From assembly GCA_964552945.1 (NCBI GenBank), contig CAZKIP010000001.1:186001-250000 (forward strand): a DNA stretch of 64,000 nucleotides, in the 5' to 3' direction. The notes under the pieces are model-generated. The model worked only from the letters and a program-made list of their open reading frames with translations. It had not been told where the DNA came from and did no database searches. Source of the DNA: CAZEAB01 sp964552945 (lineage in GTDB: Archaea; Nanobdellota; Nanobdellia; Woesearchaeales; GW2011-AR9). The translations under genes and the position numbers were made by a program. Shown here piece by piece: positions 33,164-41,693 of the stretch (positions are counted from its first letter, which is position 1; each line of letters begins with the position of its first letter).

Positions 33164-34483
33164 TTATTTTTTCTTTCTATAAAAAATGTTCTGGAAAAGA
33201 TGTCCTAAATCATTCCAAAGAGACTTCTCTGAATTCTTATAATAACGTTTGTAATAGAAATAACCTGCGAAAATTAAAAGGATAATTACTATATAAAAAC
33301 CTATTTTGCTACCTTCAATAATACCAAATTTAACCAACTGAGAGGAGGAATAAACATTCATTTTTAAGTCAAATTCTTGTTGGAAAGGTTTATTATTAGC
33401 ATCATTATATTTTAACTTTACAGGAACATTTAATTCTTCAACTTTCTTGTTAATATAAATATCTAATTCTTCACTTTCAGTATCATCGGAATCTATATCA
33501 CCAATGTAAAAATAATCACTAGTAGAGATCAATTCGTAATCATCAGAAGGAAGAATGAACAATTCTACAAATTTCAGATTGTTAGTTCCAGCATTAGCCA
33601 AACCAATAGTAAGTTTTCCTGGACTAGCAGATTTAAGAACCGTACTTTTTTTGATGAAAGGTCTAAGTTTTGGGGAATCACCAATCGTTATCGCTAATAA
33701 ATCACTTTCATTAAAAGAATTGGCTTTCTCATCTTTATAGTCTATTACTAAAGGTATTTTGTAAAGTCCAGGAGAAGCATCTGGAGAAGCGATTATTGTA
33801 AAAGTTAATGAATTTTGAAACCCAGAATCCAATTGGGCAATTCTTCTTTCTGAAGAAGATTGGTATGGAGCTAAAGGAAGACCTGAACCCGAAAAATCTA
33901 AATCAAATTTTATGTCTTTAAGAAGAGAATCTGCAAGATTTTTTATGGTGATGTGAACTTGAGCTGTTTCACCAGGAGCAACCTGAGATGGTTCGGCTTT
34001 AATAGAGGTAATATCCAAAACAGCATCGTGAGTTTGAATATCAATTAAGAATTCGTCATCGTTATAAGAGATTACTCCACCACCACTGATAATATCCAAT
34101 TCTAACTCCGTATCTTTTTCTACGGCACCTGAATTTACTTTAAGTTTATAGCTTACTATGACGGCGTCCGCTCCAGTAGAACTTGCTCTCAATTTACCAA
34201 TATTTTTTTCCGCTACGTCGCCATGTAAAGAAAAGGGGAACCCTGGTTTTAATTTAACAATAACATCACTAGAAGTTTCTTTACCTTCATTTTCTATCTT
34301 AAATTTAACAGTAAGAACTTGACCTGGTTCAACAGGATCGGGAGACTGAGATTGTAAAGTAACTTTAAGTTGTGGAGTACTTGCTTCACTTACAGCATTT
34401 AATCCAGCACTAACAAAAGAGCTGAGAATAAAAATAATTGAAATTAAGAATACCGAGACTATTAAAATTCTTTTTGGGACCAC
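33164..34483 (-). CDS. COG1361-like NEW3/CARDB surface protein
   Basis: The 439-residue protein has a signal peptide or N-terminal helix (about 6-26). Repeated beta-sandwich domains follow, with phrases such as KFKIENEGKETSSDVIVKL and HITIKNLADSLLKDIKF, typical of NEW3/CARDB domains. A C-terminal helix (about 395-415) precedes a basic tail YRKKK. Archaeal COG1361 proteins often sit beside MacB-type transporters, as here. The start is GTG at 34483, supported by a TATA-like box about 30 nt upstream and by the absence of a nearby ATG. Confidence 0.8.
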   Translation of the reverse strand: MVPKRILIVSVFLISIIFILSSFVSAGLNAVSEASTPQLKVTLQSQSPDPVEPGQVLTVKFKIENEGKETSSDVIVKLKPGFPFSLHGDVAEKNIGKLRASSTGADAVIVSYKLKVNSGAVEKDTELELDIISGGGVISYNDDEFLIDIQTHDAVLDITSIKAEPSQVAPGETAQVHITIKNLADSLLKDIKFDLDFSGSGLPLAPYQSSSERRIAQLDSGFQNSLTFTIIASPDASPGLYKIPLVIDYKDEKANSFNESDLLAITIGDSPKLRPFIKKSTVLKSASPGKLTIGLANAGTNNLKFVELFILPSDDYELISTSDYFYIGDIDSDDTESEELDIYINKKVEELNVPVKLKYNDANNKPFQQEFDLKMNVYSSSQLVKFGIIEGSKIGFYIVIILLIFAGYFYYKRYYKNSEKSLWNDLGHLFQNIFYRKKK

Positions 34484-34507
34484 TTCTTTTCAGTTTTATT
34501 AGAACAA

Positions 34508-34521
34508 ACTTATTTATATAA
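34508..34521. promoter_or_regulatory. Divergent TATA-like element
   Basis: The TTATTTATATAATT stretch lies about 30 nt before the GTG of the leftward COG1361-like gene. It could also start a rightward transcript near 34540 with a leader of about 90 nt before the nucleotidyltransferase gene. Confidence 0.4.
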
Positions 34522-34532
34522 TTATGGGTTAA

Positions 34533-34620
34533 AAAGAGAGGTTAACAATAAGAGCTTAACAACATTACAATAATTTCTACTAATGAATAGTTAACAAATC
34601 TTAATAAACCTCCTCTCTTT
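34533..34620 (+). promoter_or_regulatory. Inverted repeat in leader of nucleotidyltransferase gene
   Basis: AAAGAGAGG (34533-34541) is exactly complementary to CCTCTCTTT (34612-34620). The second arm ends just before the GGAG Shine-Dalgarno at 34625. GTTAAC occurs at 34541 and 34590. A long-range hairpin or operator pair is possible, but the loop of about 70 bases is long. Confidence 0.3.
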
Positions 34621-34631
34621 ATATAGGAGTA

Positions 34632-35441
34632 ATGGAGTTCAGGATACAAAAAAAAGAGAACGAAAATAAACATAGGTACCCCACTGGAGATTTGAAGATT
34701 GCTCAGAGATTTACTTTAGAGCTAAAAAAAGAATTGGAAAATTTTCTAATGGATGTCGTTTTATTTGGTAGTTCCGCTAGAAAACAATCAACTGCAAAAA
34801 GCGATATTGACATTCTTATTGTCACAAATGATGTCTCCTATGCCATTACAGAGCCTTTAGTTGAAGCATATAGGATTATTATTGAGAACTTAATAAACAA
34901 ACATTCGTTAAAACTTCATGTAACCTCAATGACTTTTACTTCTTATTGGCAACAGATTAAAGCTGGCGACCCAATAATCGTGAATATTTTAAGGGATGGT
35001 TATTCATTACTTAATTCAAATTTCTTTAACCCCTTACAACAATTGTTAAGGCTAGGAATGGTTAGACCTTCAGAAGAAAGTGTTTGGAGATATTTTGGTA
35101 GATCTCCTAGAACTCTACTAAACTCCCGATGGCACATTTTACAAGCAACACTTGATTTATATTGGGCTGTAATTGATGCAGCTCATGCAGCTCTAATGAG
35201 GAAAAATGAAGTCCCCCCTACTCCTGATCATGTAGCAGAGATGTTGGAAAAGATTTATGTGAAACCGAAATTGCTAGAAAAGAAATATGCGGATACAATG
35301 AGAAAATTTTACAAATTGAGCAAAATGATTACTCATAGAGAGATTAGAGAAATAAAAGGCCAAGATTACGATAAATATCGTAAAGAAGCGGACGATTTTG
35401 TAAAAAGAATGAAAAAACTGATTGAAAGAAGAACACATTAA
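34632..35441 (+). CDS. MNT-type nucleotidyltransferase with C-terminal helical domain
   Basis: The N-terminal half is a minimal nucleotidyltransferase fold: VVLFGSSARKQSTAKSDIDILIV carries the GS..SDxD motif that binds metal and NTP. The third expected acidic position is not obvious (LKLHVTSM). The C-terminal half (about 140-265) is helical, with RTLLNSRWHILQATLDLYWAVIDAAHAAL recalling HEPN-type helices that pair with MNT domains in toxin-antitoxin modules. A fused MNT-HEPN-like protein is therefore possible, but housekeeping archaeal nucleotidyltransferases share this look. GGAG precedes the ATG. Confidence 0.7.
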   Translation: MEFRIQKKENENKHRYPTGDLKIAQRFTLELKKELENFLMDVVLFGSSARKQSTAKSDIDILIVTNDVSYAITEPLVEAYRIIIENLINKHSLKLHVTSMTFTSYWQQIKAGDPIIVNILRDGYSLLNSNFFNPLQQLLRLGMVRPSEESVWRYFGRSPRTLLNSRWHILQATLDLYWAVIDAAHAALMRKNEVPPTPDHVAEMLEKIYVKPKLLEKKYADTMRKFYKLSKMITHREIREIKGQDYDKYRKEADDFVKRMKKLIERRTH

Positions 35442-35448
35442 ATGAATT

Positions 35449-36057
35449 ATGATGAAAAAAATTGAGATTAAAAAAAATTACCCCCTTATTTTACTATCTT
35501 TGTTTTTGATTATTTTGTTAATATCTGGAATTTCTCCAAATTATAGGAACGTCTGGCTAAGTGAACATATAGTTACAGTGTTTGTTCTAGGCATTCTTAT
35601 CTTAACTTACAAAAAATTTCAATTTTCCAATCTCTCTTACACTTTAATTTTCGTTTTTTTAGTCATGAACACCATCGGTTCGCATTACAGCTATTCTGAA
35701 GTTCCTATGTTTGAATGGATTAAAGAAGCTTTTGATTTATCGAGAAACCATTATGATAGGTTAGCACATTTTATGTATGGTTTAACATTTTATTTTCCAA
35801 TTTATGAATTTATTTCCAAAAAATTAAAAGTAAGAGGGATTTGGGCCCACCTTGTTTCATTTTTAATAATTATTGGAACTAAAGGGCTGTATGAGATATT
35901 AGAATTTGCTTCAATTTTCTTTTCAAGTGCAGATACAAGCACTGGTTTTCTAGGAATGCAGGGAGATGTTTGGGATGCACAAAAAGACATGTTACTTGGA
36001 GGAATAGGTGCTTTGGTTTCTGGCATCTTGATAAGATTAAATACAAGAAAAAAATAA
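35449..36057 (+). CDS. DUF2238 (YjdF-like) membrane protein
   Basis: The 202-residue protein has about six hydrophobic segments. It carries the family signatures SRNHYDRLAHFMYGL and FLGMQGDVWDAQKDMLLGGIGAL, in which the His, Asp and Glu residues sit in or near the membrane. Its function is not established. It starts 7 bases after the nucleotidyltransferase stop; two consecutive ATG codons are available. It is followed at once by a 51-residue membrane protein. Confidence 0.85.
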   Translation: MMKKIEIKKNYPLILLSLFLIILLISGISPNYRNVWLSEHIVTVFVLGILILTYKKFQFSNLSYTLIFVFLVMNTIGSHYSYSEVPMFEWIKEAFDLSRNHYDRLAHFMYGLTFYFPIYEFISKKLKVRGIWAHLVSFLIIIGTKGLYEILEFASIFFSSADTSTGFLGMQGDVWDAQKDMLLGGIGALVSGILIRLNTRKK

Positions 36058-36069
36058 AGAGGTGAAATT

Positions 36070-36225
36070 ATGACAGGTACAGGAGTTATGACGGCTACAG
36101 GAAAAGCATGGTGGATTTTAGGGAAATCAGTTGCATTTTTAGTAGGAACCTTCGTTTTCTCATACATTTTCTGGTGGACTAAAGGAATAGTTGAGAAGGG
36201 ATGTAAAAAGAAAAAGAGGAAGTGA
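36070..36225 (+). CDS. Small single-pass membrane protein, 51 residues
   Basis: An AGAGGTG Shine-Dalgarno lies 5 nt before the ATG at 36070, one of the best in the window. The peptide has a Gly/Thr-rich start, one hydrophobic segment with Trp at both ends (about residues 14-36) and a KGCKKKKRK tail, which predicts the C-terminus inside. I do not recognise it. It follows the DUF2238 gene by 12 bases, so the two are probably co-expressed. Confidence 0.65.
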   Translation: MTGTGVMTATGKAWWILGKSVAFLVGTFVFSYIFWWTKGIVEKGCKKKKRK

Positions 36226-36325
36226 CTATTGAAGATTTTTTTATTTTTATTTTTTATTAATAATTTATCAATATATGGAGCAAAAACAAAAACATTTAAT
36301 AATCACTCTTTGTTTCTAATTCTTG

Positions 36326-38023
36326 ATGAAAGAAATTATTTTGCCTTACGTTCTAAAAAATGCAGTAGATTTCAAAGGATCAGTTAACGAAAAAGCAATA
36401 TTAGGATTGGTACTACGAGCTCATCCCGAGTTGAAAAAAAATATTAGAAAAGTTCTTTCCGAGATTAATTCTGCTGTAAAAGAAATTGAAGGCAAAGATA
36501 TGAAAGAAATAGAAACAAAATTAAAAAAACTTTCACCAGATTTAATGAAGGAAAAGAAAAAAGAAGAAAACATTGGCCCATTAAAACTATTACCAAACGC
36601 AGAAAAGGGAAAAGTCATAGTTAGGATAGCTCCTTCTCCTTCGGGTCCATTACATATAGGCCATGCTTATGGTACTTCATTGAACTATGAATACTCCAAG
36701 ATGTATGAAGGAAAATTCATTGCCAGAATTGAAGATACAAATCCAGAGAACATCTATGAAAATGCTTATGAGATGATTTTAGAAGATGCTAATTGGTTAA
36801 CTGAAAATAATGTTTCAGAAGTTGTCATTCAATCAAGCAGATTAGGAACTTATTATGATTATGCCGAAACTCTAGTAGGAAAGGGGAAAGCATACGTTTG
36901 TCTTTGTAATCCTGATAAATTTCGTGAAATGAAAAATAAAGGGGAAGCTTGTCCCTGTCGTGATCTTGAAATTAAAGAAAATCAACAAAGATATGCAAAA
37001 ATGTTTGGAGAATATGCTGAAGGAGAAGCCGTTTTAAGATTAAAAACAGATATCCAAGATAAGAATCCTGCCATGAGAGATTTTGCTCTAATGAGAATTA
37101 ATGAACATATTCATCCCAAAACTGGTAAAGAACAAAGAGTTTGGCCATTAATGGTTTTTTCTGTAGCTATTGATGACCATGAACTAGGTGTAACCCATGT
37201 TCTAAATGGTAAGGAACATGCAGATAATGCAGCTAAAGAAAAAATAATCATGGAGTATTTAGGATGGAAATTTCCAGAATATAAACATTGGGGAAAGATT
37301 AATTTTGAAGGTTTCAAATTAAAAACATCTACCACCAAAATTGCTATTGAACAAGGGGAATATAAAGGGTGGGATGATATAAGGTTACCTTTTCTTCTTG
37401 CCTTGAAAAGAAGAGGGTATCAAGCAGGAGCTTTTAGAAAATATGCTCTTGAAATTGGATTGAGTCTAAATGATAAAAAAGTTTCCTTAGAAGAGTTTTG
37501 GAAAAATGTAAATTCATTCAATAGAGAATTAGTTGAATCTAAATCAAATCGATATTTTTTTGTTGATGAACCAGTGAAAATAAAGATTATTGGTGCTCCT
37601 AAAAAGATTGTTGAAATTGATTTACATCCAGATTTTCCAGAAAGAGGAAAAAGATCTTTTAATGCTTCGGGAGACGTTAGCATTTCTGAAAACGATTTTG
37701 AAAATCTTCAGGAAGGAAAAATTCATCGTTTAATGGATTATTGCAATTTTGAAGTTGTTGAAGGCAGATATAAGTTTATTTCAGAAAAATACGAAGAATA
37801 TAAGCAAGCAAGCAATAAGGGATTAATAATTCATTGGTTGCCTGAAGAAAACAATTTAGTTGTTGAAGTATTACAGGAGAATGGCGAGGTTTCACTTGGT
37901 TTAGGAGAGGTTGCAATGAAAAATTTGCAAGAAAACGATTTAGTTCAATTAGAGAGGAACTATTATGCTCGTGTGGATAAAGTTGAGAAAAATAAAATTC
38001 AATTTTGGTATTTGCATAAATAG
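36326..38023 (+). CDS. gltX: Glutamyl-tRNA synthetase, archaeal type
   Basis: This is class I GluRS of the archaeal/eukaryotic (GlnRS-like) branch, probably non-discriminating and charging both tRNA-Glu and tRNA-Gln. The HIGH motif is in APSPSGPLHIGHAYG, IARIEDTNPE follows, and the KMSKS position reads KLKTSTTKIAI. The C-terminal half has the beta-barrel anticodon-binding domain instead of the bacterial helical one. A 90-residue helical N-terminal extension is normal for this branch. The ATG at 36326 is favoured over the adjacent TTG, with TTTAATAA 27 nt upstream. No GatCAB genes are in the window. Confidence 0.95.
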   Translation: MKEIILPYVLKNAVDFKGSVNEKAILGLVLRAHPELKKNIRKVLSEINSAVKEIEGKDMKEIETKLKKLSPDLMKEKKKEENIGPLKLLPNAEKGKVIVRIAPSPSGPLHIGHAYGTSLNYEYSKMYEGKFIARIEDTNPENIYENAYEMILEDANWLTENNVSEVVIQSSRLGTYYDYAETLVGKGKAYVCLCNPDKFREMKNKGEACPCRDLEIKENQQRYAKMFGEYAEGEAVLRLKTDIQDKNPAMRDFALMRINEHIHPKTGKEQRVWPLMVFSVAIDDHELGVTHVLNGKEHADNAAKEKIIMEYLGWKFPEYKHWGKINFEGFKLKTSTTKIAIEQGEYKGWDDIRLPFLLALKRRGYQAGAFRKYALEIGLSLNDKKVSLEEFWKNVNSFNRELVESKSNRYFFVDEPVKIKIIGAPKKIVEIDLHPDFPERGKRSFNASGDVSISENDFENLQEGKIHRLMDYCNFEVVEGRYKFISEKYEEYKQASNKGLIIHWLPEENNLVVEVLQENGEVSLGLGEVAMKNLQENDLVQLERNYYARVDKVEKNKIQFWYLHK

Positions 38024-38029
38024 TTTGGA

Positions 38030-38095
38030 ATGATAAAACGAAAAAAAGTATACAAAAAAATAAAAGAAAGATTATTAGAAAAAGGGGGAAAATAA
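38030..38095 (+). CDS. Tiny basic ORF, 21 codons, doubtful
   Basis: Between gltX and the next gene, ATG at 38030 opens a 21-residue very basic reading frame (MIKRKKVYKKIKERLLEKGGK) ending 1 base before the next start. Its last codons contain the AGGGGGA that acts as Shine-Dalgarno for the following gene, so it may be a leader peptide or chance. Confidence 0.25.
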   Translation: MIKRKKVYKKIKERLLEKGGK

Positions 38096-38096
38096 A

Positions 38097-38567
38097 ATGG
38101 GAAAAATATCAAAAGATACGCCTTTAGCGGAGATTACTCTAAGAAGATATGAAAAACCGGCAACAACTGAAAGAGAATTGGTAAGAAAATTGTGCTTATC
38201 TGTCGGATTACTTCAACCAGGAGATTCCAGAGATGTTGTAGTTGACGTATTGCATGTACTTCTTAAGGCTAAGAAAAGAGAGGAACAATTACATTCTGAA
38301 GAAATAAAAAACATTGTCATGGACGAAAGAAAAACACAGGGACTACCAATGTTAGGAATAGCCTCTTCCAACATTAGGAGACAATTGAAAAGATTAAAAG
38401 ATCTCCATCTTATTGAAACAAACGCTAACTTGTACAGGATTACTGAATTTTCTTCCCTAAGTGAAATATTTGAAGAAAAAATCCACAACTTTATTTTAAA
38501 GTCAGTATTAAGCAGAGTAAGAGACTATGTAAAAAGAATTGACGAAGAATTCACAGATAAAAAGTAA
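38097..38567 (+). CDS. Putative winged-helix protein, unknown family
   Basis: The 156-residue protein is helical. ASSNIRRQLKRLKDLHLIETNANLYRITE looks like a recognition helix plus wing. TTERELVRKLCLSVGLLQPGDSRDVVVDVLHVLL upstream resembles another helical bundle. I do not recognise a named family. A GGGGGA sequence 8 nt before the ATG supports the start. It follows gltX and may share its transcript. DNA binding is inferred only from the helix pattern. Confidence 0.65.
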   Translation: MGKISKDTPLAEITLRRYEKPATTERELVRKLCLSVGLLQPGDSRDVVVDVLHVLLKAKKREEQLHSEEIKNIVMDERKTQGLPMLGIASSNIRRQLKRLKDLHLIETNANLYRITEFSSLSEIFEEKIHNFILKSVLSRVRDYVKRIDEEFTDKK

Positions 38568-38651
38568 CGGAAAAATAAAAATCAAATGTCTATTGATATT
38601 ATTTAAAACGATAATTAAAACAATTGTTTAAAAAAAAGTTAAATAAGTTAT

Positions 38652-38915
38652 TTATATGATGTCTTCCTCAGCTACGACAATGAAATCTCCTGAAGCAATT
38701 ACCGCTGAAAAAGGGATTAAAATTTGTCCTTCTTTAGTTTTTTCAAGCTCCATCTTGTCGGTGTAAGAGGTCGGATTTTTTAATAGTAAATGAATTAATT
38801 CTCCAGATCCAACTTCAAATATTAAATCTCCTACTTCACCAAACTTCTTACCAGACTTAGATACAATTGTTTTACTTAATAATTCCTTGGAATAAACTTT
38901 GTCTTTATCAACCAT
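38652..38915 (-). CDS. PRC-barrel domain protein
   Basis: The 87-residue protein is one PRC-barrel: LLSKTIVSKSGKKFGEVGDLIFEVGSGEL, then ILIPFSAVIASGDFIVVAEEDI. Archaeal stand-alone PRC proteins are common; links to RNA processing and cell division have been reported for some. GGGTGA precedes the ATG at 38915. It stands alone between convergent and divergent neighbours. Confidence 0.87.
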   Translation of the reverse strand: MVDKDKVYSKELLSKTIVSKSGKKFGEVGDLIFEVGSGELIHLLLKNPTSYTDKMELEKTKEGQILIPFSAVIASGDFIVVAEEDII

Positions 38916-39130
38916 AATGACTCACCCTCTTGTTAATTTTTATTAGTTTTTGTTAGTTTTATCAATTCAACTACTTTTACTTATTATGATAAGATTTAAG
39001 CTAGACTAGTGAATATATAAAGTTTACGGTGATTAAGTGTTTTGATTTACTAAGATTAAAACAAGTGAATTAAAATGAATAAATTGAAAAATAGATTATA
39101 AAAGGATTATATAAACAAATTAAAGATATA

Positions 39131-39138
39131 TTTATATA
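39131..39138 (+). promoter_or_regulatory. TATA-like box for the alpha/beta hydrolase gene
   Basis: TTTATATA is centred about 26 nt before the ATG at 39161. The rest of the 245-base gap from 38916 is A/T-rich and holds no other feature I can support. Confidence 0.5.
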
Positions 39139-39160
39139 ATTAGTTTAACTACCAAAAAAT

Positions 39161-40003
39161 ATGAGTAAATTCATTTCTTTCGATAAAACGCCGATTTATT
39201 TCTTACATGATAAAAAGAAATCCCCCACAACCTTGGTTTTCATTCATGGAGTTGGTGGGAATTGGACCGTTTGGAAAAAAGAATTAAGATATTTTCAACG
39301 AAAAGGATATTCCACCCTTGTTCTTGACCTAAGAGGCCACGGAATGTCTGGTTCTCCCGACGAATTTGAAAAATATAAGCTTCCTTTCTTTACCAAAGAC
39401 ATTTTTAACCTTTTAAACCATAAAAAAATAGGAAATTTTATTCTTATTGGCCATAGTTTAGGTGCAGCAATTGCAATCAATTATTGTATGCTTTACAAAA
39501 AGAAATCTCCTTCCTCAGTAATCTTAGTAGAGGGGGCAAGTACTTATCCTTTTGATCATAAAAGACTCTTAAATCTAGGTCCATACATGACTCACCTTCT
39601 TAGATTTATATCTAAACATAAACTAACAAAAAAAGAGCACCTCTTTCACCTTCATGATATTGATTTATCTCTTAAAGGAATTGAAAAAGACATCCACATG
39701 ATTTCCCACCTGATTCACCTTACTCCACTAAGAAGTATTGTAAAAACTCTTGATAATGTGGAGAAATATGTTTTTAAAAATCAAAAAAGAATTGATGATA
39801 CTTTAAGACATCTAAAAATGCCCACTTTACTTATAGCTGGAGAAAAAGATCAAACTGTTCCTTTAAGATTCACTCGTAAGATAAAAAAATTAAACAAACA
39901 TGCCAAAATGCAAATTATCAAAGATGCACATCATGAAGCAATAATAGAAAAACCAACTCAAGTTTCTCAAGCCATATTTAAATTCATTAAAGAAAAGCTT
40001 TGA
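39161..40003 (+). CDS. Alpha/beta-hydrolase fold esterase or lipase
   Basis: The 280-residue enzyme has the oxyanion HGVGGN, DLRGHGMSG, the nucleophile elbow GHSLGA with Ser99, the acid in AGEKDQTVP, and the catalytic His in DAHHEAI. The substrate is unknown; relatives include esterases, lipases and C-C hydrolases. It is convergent with the PaaK-like gene, with a gap of 17 bases. Confidence 0.88.
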   Translation: MSKFISFDKTPIYFLHDKKKSPTTLVFIHGVGGNWTVWKKELRYFQRKGYSTLVLDLRGHGMSGSPDEFEKYKLPFFTKDIFNLLNHKKIGNFILIGHSLGAAIAINYCMLYKKKSPSSVILVEGASTYPFDHKRLLNLGPYMTHLLRFISKHKLTKKEHLFHLHDIDLSLKGIEKDIHMISHLIHLTPLRSIVKTLDNVEKYVFKNQKRIDDTLRHLKMPTLLIAGEKDQTVPLRFTRKIKKLNKHAKMQIIKDAHHEAIIEKPTQVSQAIFKFIKEKL

Positions 40004-40020
40004 TTACAGGGATACAAATC

Positions 40021-41571
40021 TTACCGAATAAAGTAAATATTCTTTGCTTTTGTATCATCTACCTTGAAGATTGGGTGATCAAAATGATACAAATTAATAA
40101 CCGGTTTTAATTTTTTATTCTTTGAATAAGATTCCTTAAAATCCGGGTTAACATTCACCAACTGTTTAAGCACCATTTGACCATATTTATTCTTAAGCTT
40201 ACTATGGGGCTTTATTCCTTCCTTTAACTCAATATGTACATGAAATTCTGTATTGTGGTGGTGGTCATGCTTTTTTTCCATCTTAAAACGGCTTGTAGCT
40301 TTTGATAACTCTTTATCAAGAAGGATACTGCTTTCAACTTGATGAGGAAAAACATTTGCACCATCAAAACTTAAAGTACCATCACTTCTTCCAAAAATAC
40401 ATAGAAAGGGCAGATGGAGAATGTTCTTCAATTCTTTTTTTGATTTTTGAAGTTTTTTGTAAAATTGTGGTTTATGAATTTTAAGTTGTTTCATCATTTC
40501 ATTATAAGTAAATTGTTTACCCTCATCGTGAAGATTATACTTGATTTTAGGTAGAGCAGCATGCCAATCTAAGAAAGTAATATGAAACTCTTGCTTCCCA
40601 TCTTTACTTATAGCCTCCCTAATGTAATGCATCGTAGGATTATATTGAAAAATCATTGGAATTCCTTCTTTTCCAAATAGTTCTTGCTGTAAATCCTTAT
40701 CCCTTGAAACAGCTTCTCTCAACTCAAAACATAAAGGAGTTTCAAATCCTACGCCAATATCAATGTCAGAAGCACCATAAGATGAAACAATTTTTGCCTT
40801 AGGATTAAGTTTACTTTTAACATGATAAACCCAATCAAGGGTAACTCCTTCCCCACCAATCACCAAATCAATATTATATTTCTTCCAATCAACTTTATCT
40901 TCATTGTCATCAATAAGATTTTTTATGAAAGGAGGATAACCACCTATCAAATAATTCTTTCTTTTACCAAACATGTTTAAAGTGTTTATAACATCTTTTG
41001 CATCAGTAGTTGTATTCTTTACTAAAGCAATTCTTTCCATCAACTCACAAAATTTAACTCCAGTAGCCCAAGGCCCACTAGACCAAGCACTAAGAACAAA
41101 AAAATCTTTTTTATCTCCTTCAAAAGCATAATTAAATTCAAATGACACTGCTTTCAAAAGAAGAGATTCTTCGTGGAAATCGTGAATCCAGTTTGTTGCC
41201 TTTCCAGAAGTTCCGCCACTTTCATCGACATTTCCATGTTTTGGTAAACGCCCCTCCCTACAACGCTTTTCAAAAGGATATTTTTTTATGTAACTTTCTT
41301 TATCTGTTTGGGGAACAAATTCATCAAAATCTCGTATTGATTTAATTTTCTTACTATTAATTTTTTTTCTAGAGAGAAAAGAACGATATGCAGGAGTTTC
41401 AGAAGCTGCCATTCGAAAAATGTGAAGTGCTTTTTTTCTAGAAATTTCTTCAAGAAGATCCGGATTTACGGTTCCAAGAAACTTTCTAATCCTATGATAA
41501 TCTCCCATCAGATAATTTTCGAACCTTTGAAGGGCCCAAACCGGAGTTAAATGGGTTAGTTTTGTTAACAT
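40021..41571 (-). CDS. PaaK-like adenylate-forming enzyme
   Basis: The 516-residue protein belongs to the phenylacetate-CoA ligase-like adenylating group. The N-terminus has the PaaK-type ETPAYRSFLSRK and the adenylation P-loop is SGGTSGKATNW. VIGGEGVT and VSSYGASDIDIG match the following core motifs, and CIFGRSDGTLSFDG is the hinge Asp region. Members make acyl-adenylates or acyl-CoAs from aromatic or fatty acids; the substrate here is unknown. It is longer than typical PaaK (about 430). GAGG precedes the ATG at 41571. Confidence 0.8.
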   Translation of the reverse strand: MLTKLTHLTPVWALQRFENYLMGDYHRIRKFLGTVNPDLLEEISRKKALHIFRMAASETPAYRSFLSRKKINSKKIKSIRDFDEFVPQTDKESYIKKYPFEKRCREGRLPKHGNVDESGGTSGKATNWIHDFHEESLLLKAVSFEFNYAFEGDKKDFFVLSAWSSGPWATGVKFCELMERIALVKNTTTDAKDVINTLNMFGKRKNYLIGGYPPFIKNLIDDNEDKVDWKKYNIDLVIGGEGVTLDWVYHVKSKLNPKAKIVSSYGASDIDIGVGFETPLCFELREAVSRDKDLQQELFGKEGIPMIFQYNPTMHYIREAISKDGKQEFHITFLDWHAALPKIKYNLHDEGKQFTYNEMMKQLKIHKPQFYKKLQKSKKELKNILHLPFLCIFGRSDGTLSFDGANVFPHQVESSILLDKELSKATSRFKMEKKHDHHHNTEFHVHIELKEGIKPHSKLKNKYGQMVLKQLVNVNPDFKESYSKNKKLKPVINLYHFDHPIFKVDDTKAKNIYFIR

Positions 41572-41663
41572 AAATGCCTCTTTTTAGTAAATGATACAAA
41601 TTAATAAAACTTTTAGTCTTTATTAAATTTTCTTTTGAAAATCAATTTTAGAGGATACAAATA

Positions 41664-41671
41664 TATTTATA
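41664..41671 (+). promoter_or_regulatory. TATA-like box for first receiver-like gene
   Basis: TATTTATA is centred about 27 nt before the ATG at 41694. Confidence 0.5.
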
Positions 41672-41693
41672 GCTATAACTCCTTTATTAGCCC

